64,000 bases of DNA from Microdochium bolleyi. Taxonomy: Eukaryota > Ascomycota > Sordariomycetes > Xylariales > Microdochiaceae. Of this stretch, positions 46,601 through 57,848 are shown in pieces. The position numbers and the translations under genes are program-made. Location of the stretch: contig KQ964247.1 of the NCBI GenBank assembly GCA_001566295.1, forward strand, positions 248,001 through 312,000, read 5' to 3'. Below the pieces are notes generated by a model. It did no database searches. It was not told the origin of the DNA and saw only the letters and a program-made list of their open reading frames with translations. Numbering within the stretch: the first letter of the stretch is position 1; every line of letters starts with the position of its first letter.

Positions 46601-49534
46601 AAGAGCAGCGAGACTGCACAAGGCTAGCTAGCGTCAGCGCTGAAATGCTTCCAATTTTCCGGTGCATCGATGGGAGACGGCAACACCTCAGCGACCAAGG
46701 ACGGGCGGACGACGGGTGCACTCTCGGAAGGGGCCCCCGAAGACGACAAAAACCAGCACGGCCGGGGCGAGACCATCTGGTTAGGTAGCTCAGGGGCCTG
46801 CCCGGCATACTGCGTAAGGGCCAAACCAGGTTCATGGGGCCAGAGCTTATCAGCCACGTGCATGTCTGCACTATGTGAGCCAAAAGGGGAGTGTGCGTGG
46901 AATGCCGGAGATGACTTTAGACCTCAGCCTGCATGAGCTTCCGGCAGGCTCCATGGTACCGTTCGGCAGGCACGGGATCTCTGGCTCTGCCTGCTGAGCA
47001 AGCGAAATGCCGGGTCGGTCTGGAGCCAAAGTCATGCACCTGAAACGACCACTCCTGCTTCTCACCACCCATTGTCTGCTTTCCAAACTGGTGGTTCCGA
47101 CCCACGTGTGCCGGGGAAGGCATGCGGCATTGGCGTTGCAGGCCACAACATGACGATTGGGAAGAGATCGGCGCCGAAAGCCACCGGCAAGCCAATGGAC
47201 GGCTTCATCACACCACTGTGACGAGTGAGCATGAAAGGGAGTCGGCAGGTGCTATGCAATGCTCTCATGCCGTCGGCAGTAGTCTTCCGACCCGTGTCGA
47301 GCTTGTCTCGGGTAACGTGAAACAAGACGGCACAATGGGCACCGTCGACCAACAGCCAGGCGACGGGTGTTGAATAATCGGGGCTTGGGCGTAGAAAATC
47401 AAGCTTCAAAGATAGAATGCCTACGCCTGGGAACCGCACTTGACGTGTGAGTCAAGAGCAACACGGCACACCTGCTCGCCGTCCACCGTCAACAAGACCA
47501 TGGTCAGGAGTAGTGCCAATAGGCTTGCTCAATGACTCTCATCTGAGCGAAGTGACCAATCGAAAGCCCGAGATCACGGCTTGCGGAAACTGCCACAGTC
47601 TCGTCAAGATTATAGAGCGGATCGACATCATAAGGTGCCTCTCGTGGGGGCAGTCGAGTCAGAGTATGTAGAAGCTTGATGTGAAAATGATGTCTGGGCA
47701 GAGTGAGGGTCGGCAGTCCGCTCGGAGTATTCCCGACTGCTGATGCGATTGGCTTGGAGAGGGAAACTCAAAAGTGTCGACTAGCATATCCATGCTGCAG
47801 CGGTTCCTGCAGCATATGCCAGCACCCTATCTCAACAAAGAACTGGCCGTCGTGGGCAGGCGAGGTTCCCAAAGACCGGGTGCTGTGCCGCGATCGCCAA
47901 CATTGTGCTCGTGGGACACGGGAGCTGGCTGGGCGCCAGCGGCCATTAGTGTACAGGGATGCAAGGAGGATCTGCAGTGCGGTGCAAGCAAGATGTGCGC
48001 TACTGCAGGTTTGACAGGCGTGTGGATGCTCGCTGGTTGGTGCTTCTGGTCGATGGCGCAGAGAGTGGAACTCATACTTTCTTCAGCCCGATGGCAGCGG
48101 GCACCAATTTAGTCCGTACTCCGTAACAGTCTGTGGTTTTTCAGAGGCATGGGTCTCGTTGGCCGCCGGCAATCCTGGCTCTCCATGGCCATGCTTGCGC
48201 GAGACTTCTGTGGTCATCCCGCAGCCCGGTTCTGTACGTTAGGGTAGACATGACCTTCAGTCCAGACACGGGCGAAACGGCTGAGCTCGGCACTCTCGTC
48301 AGGTCGTGTGACGGAAGTGAAGCGTAGTAAACGAGTCATATGTGAGACTGTAAGATTTTTCAGCCAGCCGTTTCTCTTTCAAGGATTGCCGCGCTTGCCT
48401 ACTCTGTGCATGCACTTCTCTCTGATATACTCGACAAGCTAGCTGCTGCTCATGGCGTAAAGCGGGACCGACCACGAAGCGACGCCGCAAGTCATTTGCA
48501 TGAGGCTTGATGTCCTGGCCATGTCCTGTCCATGCTCTGCTTGGAGTTGGGGCACTACCTGCTTCCGCCCATGTATTATGCTAGTTTCGCACTTTTTGCG
48601 CTGAGAGGAGTGGTGTTGATTAGGCAGACTTCAGTGTTGACCTTTGCAAACCACGGACAATCAAGTGGCGGTATTCCACTTCTAGGTCGAAATGACATCG
48701 TGCATCTCATGCTTCAACCCGTGCGTAATGCCTGCGGGAGGGCGTGACACAGACCACCAGAGCGTGCCATTGCTGGTGTTTAAAGAAGCAATGAATGTGG
48801 CCATGTGGCTGGATGCTCGTTGCGAAAAAGTTCCTCGGATATCTAGGTTGTGGTTGGCTAGATCGACTCAATCAAGGTTTCCTTTGCTGCCGTCGGTCGC
48901 CATCGCCTGCTGTCCGTTGTCGATCTCCTTAGTCCTCGTAATTAAGTGGCTGCCTGGATTAATTGGTTGCTGTAGGCTCAGGCAGTCCTACAGCTGCTGT
49001 GCCACCACCACCAGGGAACAATGGCGCGGGGTAGCTTCTTCGTTGCCCATGTCAAAGTTCGCCGTGTGAACAGGGGTGAAAGTGGCACATCATACGAACA
49101 GTCCCTTGGGCTATCAACCAATCCTTGGGAGGAGCGGGGCCGAAACCCTTGATCCGCGATCGAGACCTGCAGCGTCTGATCAGGCGGGTCGGAGTCTCCC
49201 CTTGCTACCGTGAGAGCCCATCAGGTTCGCCCTCATCCAGACTGTTGTGGGCCATGCAACTTGGCGTCCCTAACCCATGACCGAGGCGACTTGCCGTAGA
49301 CAGGCAGCGCGGTGATTATTGTACCACACTGCACAAGGCCCGTCGACTGGAGAATTAGATGCGGTGTTACATGATCAGTCGCAAACTTTGTGAATGGTGG
49401 TGTGGTATTTGACGATGTTGAAGGCGTGGCTTGACTTGCGGTGGGCTGGGACGGACGAACAACGGGGTTGGGCTCAGCATCATCGTAGACAGCCACAACT
49501 GAGAGGCGGTTGCCTCGCTTGCATGTCGCATGGC

Positions 49535-49560
49535 TACCTAGGTACCCACCTACCTAGGTA
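49535..49560. repeat. Pair of TACCTAGGTA palindromes
   Basis: Two exact copies of a 10-bp perfect palindrome (49535-49544 and 49551-49560) separated by CCCACC and followed by AGGTAGG. Such CCTAGG-rich repeats are frequent in intergenic DNA of filamentous ascomycetes; a protein-binding role is possible but unproven. Confidence 0.6.
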
Positions 49561-51174
49561 AGGTAGGCGTGCTAGACGTCTGCGGCTGTAGGGGCGGACT
49601 GGCACAGCTCTGCACTCCGCTACCATCTATGAGGTCATTGTTGTTGATTGCAACGAGTAGCGGCGCTGTCTCGCCCGGCTCATCAAGACGAAGCTGCAAG
49701 TCAGTTGACCTGCGTGGAGTGCTCTGGATTGGGGGTCGTCTTTGGCCTGGCCTTTCCATGGTCGGGTGCTCGGCCGACGGGCCAATCGCGTGCCACGAAG
49801 CGGGCAGGAGTACCGACGAGGGAAGATGGGCAGCGAAGAGCCGCAGCAGTGCCTCGTGCGCATAGTACAGCGAGAGCGCGCTTGGTAGAGGACTCGGGCT
49901 CTGGCGTGAACATGTCTCATCGGCAAGTGGGTGATATTATGGGGAAACCCTGATAGAAAGACGCTAACTGGGAATTTAACGATGGAGACCTTCCCAGGTT
50001 GACATCCAAGATCTCGTTGGACAGAGGTGGGCCTTGGTGAGCAAGCAGGGTTGGCATGCCTGGCTGATGGGGCAGCAGTAAGGGCACACAGCACACACCC
50101 TTGTGCGACAAGCTTGCTGGGCGGCGATCTTGGGAGTGCTGACAGCCAGGTCCGGCTTGACGTAACCTGGCCGTGGTGGCAGGACGGCCAGGTCCGCGAG
50201 GTCTGGCGACGTGGTGGACGGGGCCAGTGACGTGAGTGGAGGATTGTGCGCACAAGAGCATTGTGCTCAAGGTTTGACAGCAGTTGAAATGCTCGGCGCC
50301 CGTCAGAACCCGCCTCGGACAGGAGAGCTGGCAAGGTGATCGAGAGAGCGGCTGCATGGCCGATATCGCGAGCTTGTTGGTGGTGTGTAGGGGATGTCTG
50401 GAGAAGACCAGGGACACGGGGGGCGTGCGGTGGGCCTAGCGTTGGTGGCGGCGGAGCTGTCGCTCCTGGACAAAGGCAGGGCAGGGAAGGGCGTCTTGTG
50501 AAGCGTCCAGGGCTCCTGGATGCGGGAATGTGTGAAACTGCGTCCGGCTCAGACTAGGGCCGCGTGCTGGAGATGATGGGATGTGATGGATGCCACTGCC
50601 ATAGGCCCGGGGCGGAGTGGCCTTAGGCACGGCGTGATATGTGCGAGAGGACGGACAGACAGACAGGGACGACGGAGAGGGACGGCTCTCATGTGCCCCG
50701 TGCTGGGCTTCATCTCATTGGTGTCCCATGGCACTTGCGCCGCTGCATCGGTCGTGCCTGCCTTTGCTATTTGATCCTCGCTCGCTCGCTCCTGCCTCCT
50801 GTCGTTGTTGCACCCTTGAGGTTCTCTTCCCACGACTGCGCCATCGTGTGTTTCTCTGCTGAGACCTGGCGACGCCACTTCCCTCTGTTTCGACTTCGTC
50901 CACAATTACGTCTAAAAGAACCCCCGAGGACCACCAAGAACCTCAGGACCCCAAGGAACCCCAGGGAACTCCACGAACGCACGAAAAGGAGCTTGGTATC
51001 ACCAGGGCGACTGCGGCCAACAACAACAACACCCTAGCCTGTCCTGTGCTTGCTTTTGCCGAAGCCTGCCTCGACCTGGATGCTACCGCTTGCCATCACA
51101 ACTCTCGCGGGCAGATTTGCAGACGCGGCCACGGAGAAAGCAGGACCCAATCTTGACGAGCGAGAAGGCCAGGC

Positions 51175-53296
51175 ATGTTCCAGCCGCAGCCCACGCCCTT
51201 TAACTCGTTCCATTCGCCGCCGCCGTCGTTCGGGGCGGACACCAGCAGCAGCAGCTACACATACTTCTCATGCGCGGCCGCCCCGCTTAGCCCAGGCGCC
51301 CACCACGGCCAGGTCCCACCCGCTGCCGCTGGGGGCAATGGGGTCTGCAGCGGCATCGTCCCTGAGTTGTCGACCCTTGGCTATCCCAGCTCCCAGCGGC
51401 ACAACCAACCACCCTCAACAACCTTCGCCGTGGGCAGAGGCCTCACCATCAACTCAGCCCCTGCCGCTGCTGCCGCTGCTTCCAGCTTTGCCCCCCCTTC
51501 TAACCACCACGCCGCCCAGCGACTCTTTGGTGCTCCGCCGCAGCAGACTCAGCCTTTCCACCCTCAGCTCCGGTCGCAGCCACAGTATCATCACCACCAG
51601 GGACGACCCAGTCCGCCAGGCATTGCCGGCCTAAAGATGGAACCAGACTCGGACATTGCCCAGCAGGAAGCCGCAGCAAGGGCATACCAGCCACAGCTCG
51701 AGGTATGTGTTTGGCCGTCGTCTTCAATGTCAATCCGCCTGCCCTGCTGGGGAAGACATATCAAACAGCCCTCGACGAGTTGGAGCTGATTGTCTACCTC
51801 ATAGGGCGCCCTCGTTGGCGACAAGACCACAAGCCAGGCCATCACCGCAGAGTATGCCAAGGCAGACCCTACCTATGTCACGAAGACAATCGTACGTGCC
51901 TGACCACCATGCCCATCTAATCCCCAACTCAGCCGGACCGACTTCTTCTAACGCAACAGTCTTGGTGTTGTTCAAAGGCTCTCGCGCAAACATATTCCCA
52001 CTATCGACCAATACAAGGTGATGGCAATTGTGGCTGGCGAGGTAAGCATTACTACCTGCCTGTGACATTGCAAGAGAATAAGTAACAGGAGCATAACCAT
52101 CGCCGAGCCCGGATCTCCTCATGCTGACATTGTCTCCGTCCAAAATAGCCATTGGGTTCAGCTATTTCGAGCAGCTGATACGAAGGCGCGATGAAGGCCA
52201 AATTCAGAGCGAGCTAAACCGCTTGACTGGCTTCAACGACTTCATAGAAAAAGTTGGCGGCCATGACCGATGGCTTTTTGAGGACATGGTGTCTGAGTCG
52301 TTGGAACTTCTACAAGACATCTTGACTTGCGTCTCCCAAGGTCAAGACGCCATGGTTACCCTCATGCAGAAGATCAATGACCGCGAAGCTTCGGCTGCTA
52401 TCGTGTACCATCTGCGGTTGCTTGCGTCTTCGTGGCTCAAAGGCAACCCCGCCGACTTCGAGCCCTATTTGGATACGGATATCACGACCTATATTGACGG
52501 CACAGTCCTCCCGACTGACGTCGAAATAGACCACGTCTGTGTCAAGGTACTCGTCGACGTGCTGCTCAAACCTGCCAACATAGTCCTAGAGATTGCGTAT
52601 CTCGATCGCAGCAACGGTGACAAGGTCAACATACACCGAATGCCGGATGAGGCGAATGGACAAGACCCCATGGCTCTAGGCCCGATGATACATCTGCTCT
52701 ACCGACCAGGTCATTATGATATACTTTACAACGAGGCCGCCCTTCCCTCGCAGGCCTTGCCCATTGGCCCGAACGATCTCCAAGTAAACCGGGCGACATC
52801 GTTCACTCAACATCAGCAAATTCAGGGGACGATGCCACTGCAAGACTACATGTCGATGAACATGAGCACACTGGCCATGATTCCTGGATTCGACTCCCCA
52901 GGTATCTCAATGCTGGCGCCACAAACGAGCTCAGTTGCAATCTCGGGCGTCTACTCGCCCAGCCCAGTATCGTGGGCTACACCAACCTACGGTGACAGCC
53001 TGGCGGACACGGGTCCTACGCCCTTGCAGCAGCAGGACCTCGGCTTTCCCCAGCAGCACTCGGCCAAGCCCATGACGATCCATCCGTTGCGTTTCAGCAA
53101 GTACAACTTCCCTGGTCTACCTCAAATGAACGAAGACAGCCCTACTCAGGAGCCAACTTTCACCACGAGCCTGTTCAAGAACAGCCACTTTAATACTGCC
53201 CATTACAGCAATAACAATTTCCAGCCAGAGATGTATTCGCCGGAGTCAGAGGACGTCCCGAAGCCGAAGGTTGGTCCAAGGAAGAAGAGCACCTAG
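51175..53296 (+). CDS. Otubain-type deubiquitinase (peptidase C65), 4 exons, 608 aa
   Basis: Cysteine protease that removes ubiquitin; animal OTUB1 prefers K48 chains. Exons 51175-51702, 51805-51891, 51978-52041 and 52149-53296; introns of 102, 86 and 107 nt. The N-terminal 150 residues are Pro/Ser/His/Gln-rich. The fold starts KTTSQAITAEYAKADPTYVT. Catalytic D220 and C223 lie in YRPIQGDGNCGWRAIGFSYF, and the catalytic His is H415 in RPGHYDILY. Other family parts are EDMVSESLELLQDILTC, YHLRLLASSWLKGNPADFEP and VLPTDVEIDHVCVKVLVDVL. A 180-residue C-terminal extension ends FKNSHFNTAHYSNNNFQPEM plus a basic tail, seen in filamentous fungi. Intron 2 has two possible acceptors (51959 or 51977), giving 614 or 608 aa. 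Confidence 0.93.
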
Positions 53297-53814
53297 CCTG
53301 AATAGGCTTGATCATGTAGCCATGGTAGATCGCCATTGGTTTCCAGCACATGGGAGAATTTGGCCTTAGGAAACAAGCCGAGATATGGCCTGGTAGCGGG
53401 GGTTGACGTAGTCTTGTCGGACGCAACGTAATCGACATGTCGAGTCCACCTGCTGGTTGATCTTGTGTATGGGACCCCGAGCATTTTTGTAAACGAGCCA
53501 CTTGGCCATTGCTATGTTGGCGCCGCTGCCGCCTAGCTTGAGCTGATGACAGGCCAGATAAAGACGCGATTCGGCGCCAGAGGTTTCGTGCCACGCTTGC
53601 CAACCAAGGACCACCTAAGACCAGGACAGGACGGCCATGTGAGTGTGTATCAGAATACGATTGGGCCTTCCATTACCATCATGTGCCTTTCCCCCAAGCC
53701 ATCGGCGCCCAGTGCAGTGGGCGAGGATAGAGGTGTCACTGCGCCCGGGCAGTAATGAGGTTGGGGTGCTGGAGTCGTTCGTTGGCGATCAGAGGCACGA
53801 GACCAGTGCTTCGT
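53297..53814. other. Convergent 3' region, otubain / LIP2
   Basis: A 518-bp stretch between stop codons. Nothing beyond presumed 3' UTRs. Confidence 0.35.
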
Positions 53815-54909
53815 TCAGTCGACGTCCTCTGGGATGACACGCTCGAGGGTTACCGCCGGAAGTGAAGCCCCCATTGCCCCTAACCTGATTTCTTCTGTCG
53901 ACCCCGCCGCCGCCGCCGTCGGCAGCCCAAGCCTGGTCGCGAATTCTGCAGCCCAGACATCCGCTAGCTCCGCGGCCGCGGAATCTGCTTCCTGTCCGAT
54001 GGTGACATCAAGGCCAGCGGTGGCAGCCCCTGTCTCCGCCGCGATGCTGGTGACCCTCTTGTCACCGATCCCACAAGCCACGATGCGCGCCCAGGGGTTC
54101 ATCGCCTCAGGACCGCTGACGGGCATCCCGAAATTGACCGCGACGCCCAGCCCGGTGACATGGCGGCGGAGGTGCACGCCAAGGGCAGAGATCTTGCGCT
54201 CGTCGCGCTCATTGTCGGCGGCGGGAGCCCCATCGACCCCATCAGCAGCAGTCTCGCCGTGACGCACCCACACCCCCGGGTTCTCCGTCGTGAACCCCCT
54301 CAGCCGCCCGGCCGTGAACGTCGCCAGCGCGGCGATGGTGGTCTTCTCGAGCAGGCACGCGTAGTCGCGCACGCTGAAGTTCCGGTGCAGGGGCGAGTGC
54401 AGGTCGATCACGGGCCAGAAGACGACCTGTCCAGGGCCGTGGTACGTCGCGAGGCCGCCGCGGGGCGCGTTGACGACGGCGGGCGTGAAACTTGCCGTCT
54501 CTGCTCGTGATGATGGTGATGAAGAGGAGAAAACGGTCAGTGGCGCAGTGAGACGCGCGCGCTCGGTGTCGTCTACTGGCGCGGTCTGGCGCCGACCGAG
54601 AGTGTAGGTTGGCTGAGGGGTGAATGATATCAACGAGGGAGCTGGTGGCGCGGGCAGCTGAGATGATCTTGACGGCGTTGTGTTCTCAGCGGCAGCACTC
54701 GGGGTGGCCATGGCGGCCGCCGCGGCGGCAGCTTTCCAGGAGAGCAGAGCCCGCTGCAGACGACCCTGCAGGCGCTCGACGTCGGCGTAGGCCGGATAGC
54801 TGTGCGTCGCCGCGGAGGACGCGATGCGGAGGTGCCGCAGGGACGTCGTCGTGGTGGGTGCTTCCGCGGCAGTCTGCGCCGCCAGGCGGCAGGCTTTTAA
54901 TGCTGCCAT
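53815..54909 (-). CDS. LIP2: Lipoate-protein octanoyltransferase LIP2 (LipB family), single exon, 364 aa
   Basis: Transfers octanoyl groups to the H protein and E2 subunits in mitochondria, the first step of lipoate synthesis. The N-terminal region is Ala/Thr-rich with few acidic residues, consistent with a presequence. LipB motifs in order: TYTLGRRQT; the signature PRGGLATYHGPGQVVFWPVI; GVWVRHGE; and KISALGVHLRRHVTGLGVAV, which carries the catalytic Lys. The catalytic Cys lies in NPWARIVACGIGDKRVTS. Low-complexity Ala/Ser inserts interrupt the fold, and the C-terminal helix has AAEFATRLGL. The ATG at 54909 gives MAALKACRLAAQTAAEAP. It lies in tandem, downstream of the PNPOx-like gene on the same strand, and convergent with otubain. 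Confidence 0.93.
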   Translation of the reverse strand: MAALKACRLAAQTAAEAPTTTTSLRHLRIASSAATHSYPAYADVERLQGRLQRALLSWKAAAAAAAMATPSAAAENTTPSRSSQLPAPPAPSLISFTPQPTYTLGRRQTAPVDDTERARLTAPLTVFSSSSPSSRAETASFTPAVVNAPRGGLATYHGPGQVVFWPVIDLHSPLHRNFSVRDYACLLEKTTIAALATFTAGRLRGFTTENPGVWVRHGETAADGVDGAPAADNERDERKISALGVHLRRHVTGLGVAVNFGMPVSGPEAMNPWARIVACGIGDKRVTSIAAETGAATAGLDVTIGQEADSAAAELADVWAAEFATRLGLPTAAAAGSTEEIRLGAMGASLPAVTLERVIPEDVD

Positions 54910-55429
54910 TGTGCGGCTTCAGAGGCGGGGGAGGTGGGAAGCCCAAGATCCTCGCGAGGATATAAAGGCTGGTTGTGGAGTTTTGCTGTCTGTCGTTCGA
55001 TGAAAGCTCGAAGGATTTCGTGGCGCATATTTGCCATGACGATCCCCCGTTGGTCAAGACCAGGGGTCTGGCGCCGAGCGGAGTGGGTCCGGACACCGGG
55101 AGCTTCCGACACCCCCGGCGCGCCGCCGGCCGCTCCGTTTAAAATTGGTAGAGAAGGCGGAAGGCATTGTTTACTGGGATTTCCTTGTAGGTTTTTGGAA
55201 CAACCAGCAGCGTGTGGATCAGTGAGAAAACAATTCGGAGATTGATCTGTAATTTCAGCCTAAGTCTCCTTGAAACTGCTGCCCAGATTGACGCGGCCAA
55301 TCCGGGAGGTATGAACCGAACATTGATACAACATAAGAAGCAACAGTGTAGTTGTCAATCTGGAGTAGTACACCCGATCCAGGGCTCTGGCCTTCCGTAG
55401 TGCTATCGCTCGACCTCCGCTTTAAGACC
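54910..55429. promoter_or_regulatory. Intergenic region, LIP2 promoter / PNPOx-like 3' end
   Basis: A 520-bp stretch. The first half should be the LIP2 promoter, with a GC-rich block around 55070-55140; the rest is AT-richer and probably the 3' UTR of the next gene. No named site. Confidence 0.35.
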
Positions 55430-56278
55430 CTACACGCCGTTGACCTGCGGTGCTGCCCCTTCCGTCTCGATAACCCAGTCCTTGACGCCTCCCTTCCAGT
55501 CACTCGTCCTGATGTCCTTGATGTGTACAACAATGACCCGCACCTCCTCGCCAGCGACAAAGTGCTCGCGGCCGCCATCGCCCGGCTGCGCCCCGCCGCT
55601 TGCAAGCGAGTTGAAGCCGGCGTTGCCCTCCGAGTCGAAGGTGTTATTCTCGAGGTGCTCCTCCCGGTAGTACTTCTCCTCCTCGGACCCGCGGTCGAGG
55701 ATCTGCGCGGTGCCATTCATTGTGGCGCTGATGCTCGACACGGCGCTCGTGTTGAGGTTGACCAGGAGCGAGGCGAGGCTGGATCGGAACTCGGGACTGG
55801 GCGAGCCGCCGGATGGGCGGCGGCCTTGCGTCGGAGGGCGATGCGAGACCCCTGTCCTCTATTGTCAGCAAGGATTTCCATGTTGAAAGTCCAATCGGGG
55901 GGAGACTTTGGGGAAAGGTATCGACGTACAGTCATGAGCCAGGAGCGATACATTGGGGTTCTCGATCATGTTGTTGGTCTTCTTGGACGTGGGGTTCGAG
56001 GTCATGACGATGACGGGCCGCGACGAGTACTGCGATGACGGGATATATGTGTAGTTCATGAGGGAGACGTGAGGCTGGTTGTCGACACATGTTGCGAGAT
56101 GAAGCTGTGGCCGGGTCAGTGAATCGGAGCTCTCGGAGCAGAGCAGCAGAACGAGCGTAGCAAGTCTTACGAAGCGGGCGTTCTCGAGGCACTGGACAAC
56201 CTCTGTCGGCAGTGTCGTGACGACCTGCTTGTGTGTGTCGCCGGCCGAAGCCTCGTGGTTGAGCGTGACGTGATCCAT
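55430..56278 (-). CDS. PNPOx-like FMN-binding split-barrel protein, 3 exons, 234 aa
   Basis: Pyridoxamine 5'-phosphate oxidase-like fold, similar to the uncharacterised yeast proteins Ylr456w and Ypr172w; biochemical activity unknown. Exons 56278-56171, 56104-55930 and 55851-55430; introns of 66 and 78 nt. The protein starts MDHVTLNHEASAGDTHKQVV, then TTLPTEVVQCLENARFLHLA. The barrel continues NQPHVSLMNYTYIPSS, PVIVMTSNPTSKKTNNMIEN and NPNVSLLAHDWVSHRPP, then SLASLLVNLNTSAVSSISAT and MNGTAQIL. Near the C-terminus come EEVRVIVVHIKDIRTSDWKG and VKDWVIE. The acceptor at 55852 (GGACAG) was chosen because it restores WVSHRPPTQGR. The total is 705 nt, in frame. Confidence 0.85.
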
Positions 56279-56870
56279 GGCCGCGGCTTTGTGGGGACTG
56301 GAAGCTTGGGGGAGTTGCCGTCGCGTGGTGCTGTGTGGATGTGGTCGTGATGAGTAGGGTATGGTCTGATCTCCAGATGCTTTGCCTGCCGCATCGATTG
56401 GTCGCGGGGTCGACGAAAGAGGGGCCGCTGCTCTCCAACTGGCAGCAGTGACGTGGATGGATGGCCCTGGGCCTGCCAGGATCCCTGCCGCCTCTGGTTC
56501 CCAGCCAGCTCCGAATTCCAGAAGCTTGGGCCAGGCGCGGCCTTCCCCGCAACAGGCCTTGCAGTCGCGTGCGCTAAGTCAACCTGGAAGGCGCTGGCGA
56601 GTTTGGGGTCGCGCAGCTGATCTCGGCTTCTAGCGGGGGGTCCGGGGTAAGCCGCACCTATCCGTGCCGGCAGAAGCCACGAGCGGGCGGGCTTGGTTTT
56701 CGACTTCTCCAACCGTCGGCCACGGGCTCATGCAACCAGAGCGGCATGTGCGCTGACCTCTGATTATTTTTCATTTCCTGCTGGCATCCCTTCTCCAGGC
56801 TCGCCGTCTTCTTCGCTTCCACAATTGAGCAGCAAGACAAGCACAGCACAGTACACCCTCACCAGCAGCC
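56279..56870. promoter_or_regulatory. Divergent promoter region, PNPOx-like (-) / MCC alpha (+)
   Basis: A 592-bp stretch between diverging start codons. The last 120 bp are C/A-rich (CAGCACAG-type), a usual fungal leader. No named site. Confidence 0.4.
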
Positions 56871-57811
56871 ATGCGATCCATCCGGCCTCGGCATCTCCGC
56901 CGTCATGCGGCTCCTCGCCATCTCTCGACTGGCGCCTCCCCCCAGTCCCAGATCACGCCCATCACCTCGCTCCTGATCGCCAACAGAGGCGAGATCGCGC
57001 TGCGGATAAACCGCACAGCCTCCCGCCTCGGCATCCGCACAACCACCCTCTACACCGACGTGGACGCAAACTCCCAGCATGCCAATTGCTCCCCGCATGC
57101 CATCCGCCTCGGCGCTGCCAACGCGTACCTGGACGGCGACCGCATCGTCAAGCTTGCCAAGCAGCACGGCATTATGGCCCTGCACCCGGGCTACGGCTTC
57201 CTGTCCGAGAACACAGAGTTCGCCCGCAAGTGCGAGCTGGCCGGCATTGTCTTTGTCGGCCCTCCCGCCCAGGCCATGGCCGACATGGGCAACAAGGCGC
57301 GCAGCAAGGAGATCATGACGGCGGCCGGTGTTCCCTGCGTACCCGGCTACCACGGTAGCGAGCAAGGCGAGCAGGAGCTGCTCAACTACGCCAAGGACAT
57401 CAAGTTCCCCGTGCTGCTCAAGAGCGTGCGCGGTGGAGGTGGCAAGGGTATGCGCATCGTCATGGAGGAGGGCGAGTTCCTGCAGCAGCTCCGGAGCGCG
57501 CGGGCCGAGGCCAAGGCCTCGTTCGGCGAGGGCGGTGAGGTCATGCTGGTTGAGAAATACATTGTGCGGCCGCGCCACGTCGAGGTGCAGGTCTTTGCCG
57601 ACAAGCACGGCAACTGTGTAGCGCTGGGTGAGCGCGACTGCAGCATCCAGCGGCGGCACCAGAAGATCCTCGAGGAGTCGCCGGCGCCGGACTTGGATGA
57701 TGCCACGCGTCTCGACCTGTGGGACAAGGCGAGGACCGCCGCGTCCGCGGTCGGCTACGTGGGCGCCGGCACCGTCGAGTTCATCCTCGACAAGGACAGC
57801 GGCGAATTCTA

Positions 57812-57848
<37 letters not shown>

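Larger units (their letters stand above)
41310..51174. other. 9.9 kb gene-poor island
   Basis: No gene recognised on either strand between the RRM gene and the otubain gene. The part from 41310 to about 42100 is probably the RRM gene promoter and leader, and includes a minus-strand GTAAGTA donor-like site near 41620. Simple sequence occurs at 43497-43530 (CA/CCA repeat), 43669-43698 (G-quadruplex motif) and 44498-44508 (a run of 11 G). A pair of TACCTAGGTA palindromes lies at 49535-49560. The last 450 bp are pyrimidine-rich on the plus strand, a typical leader for the otubain gene. Most ORFs here are short and start without ATG. Confidence 0.5.

Noticed and set aside
49627..50334. 235-codon minus-strand frame in the gene-poor island
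   Set aside because: It starts at a TTG codon, shows no family similarity, and other frames are equally open.
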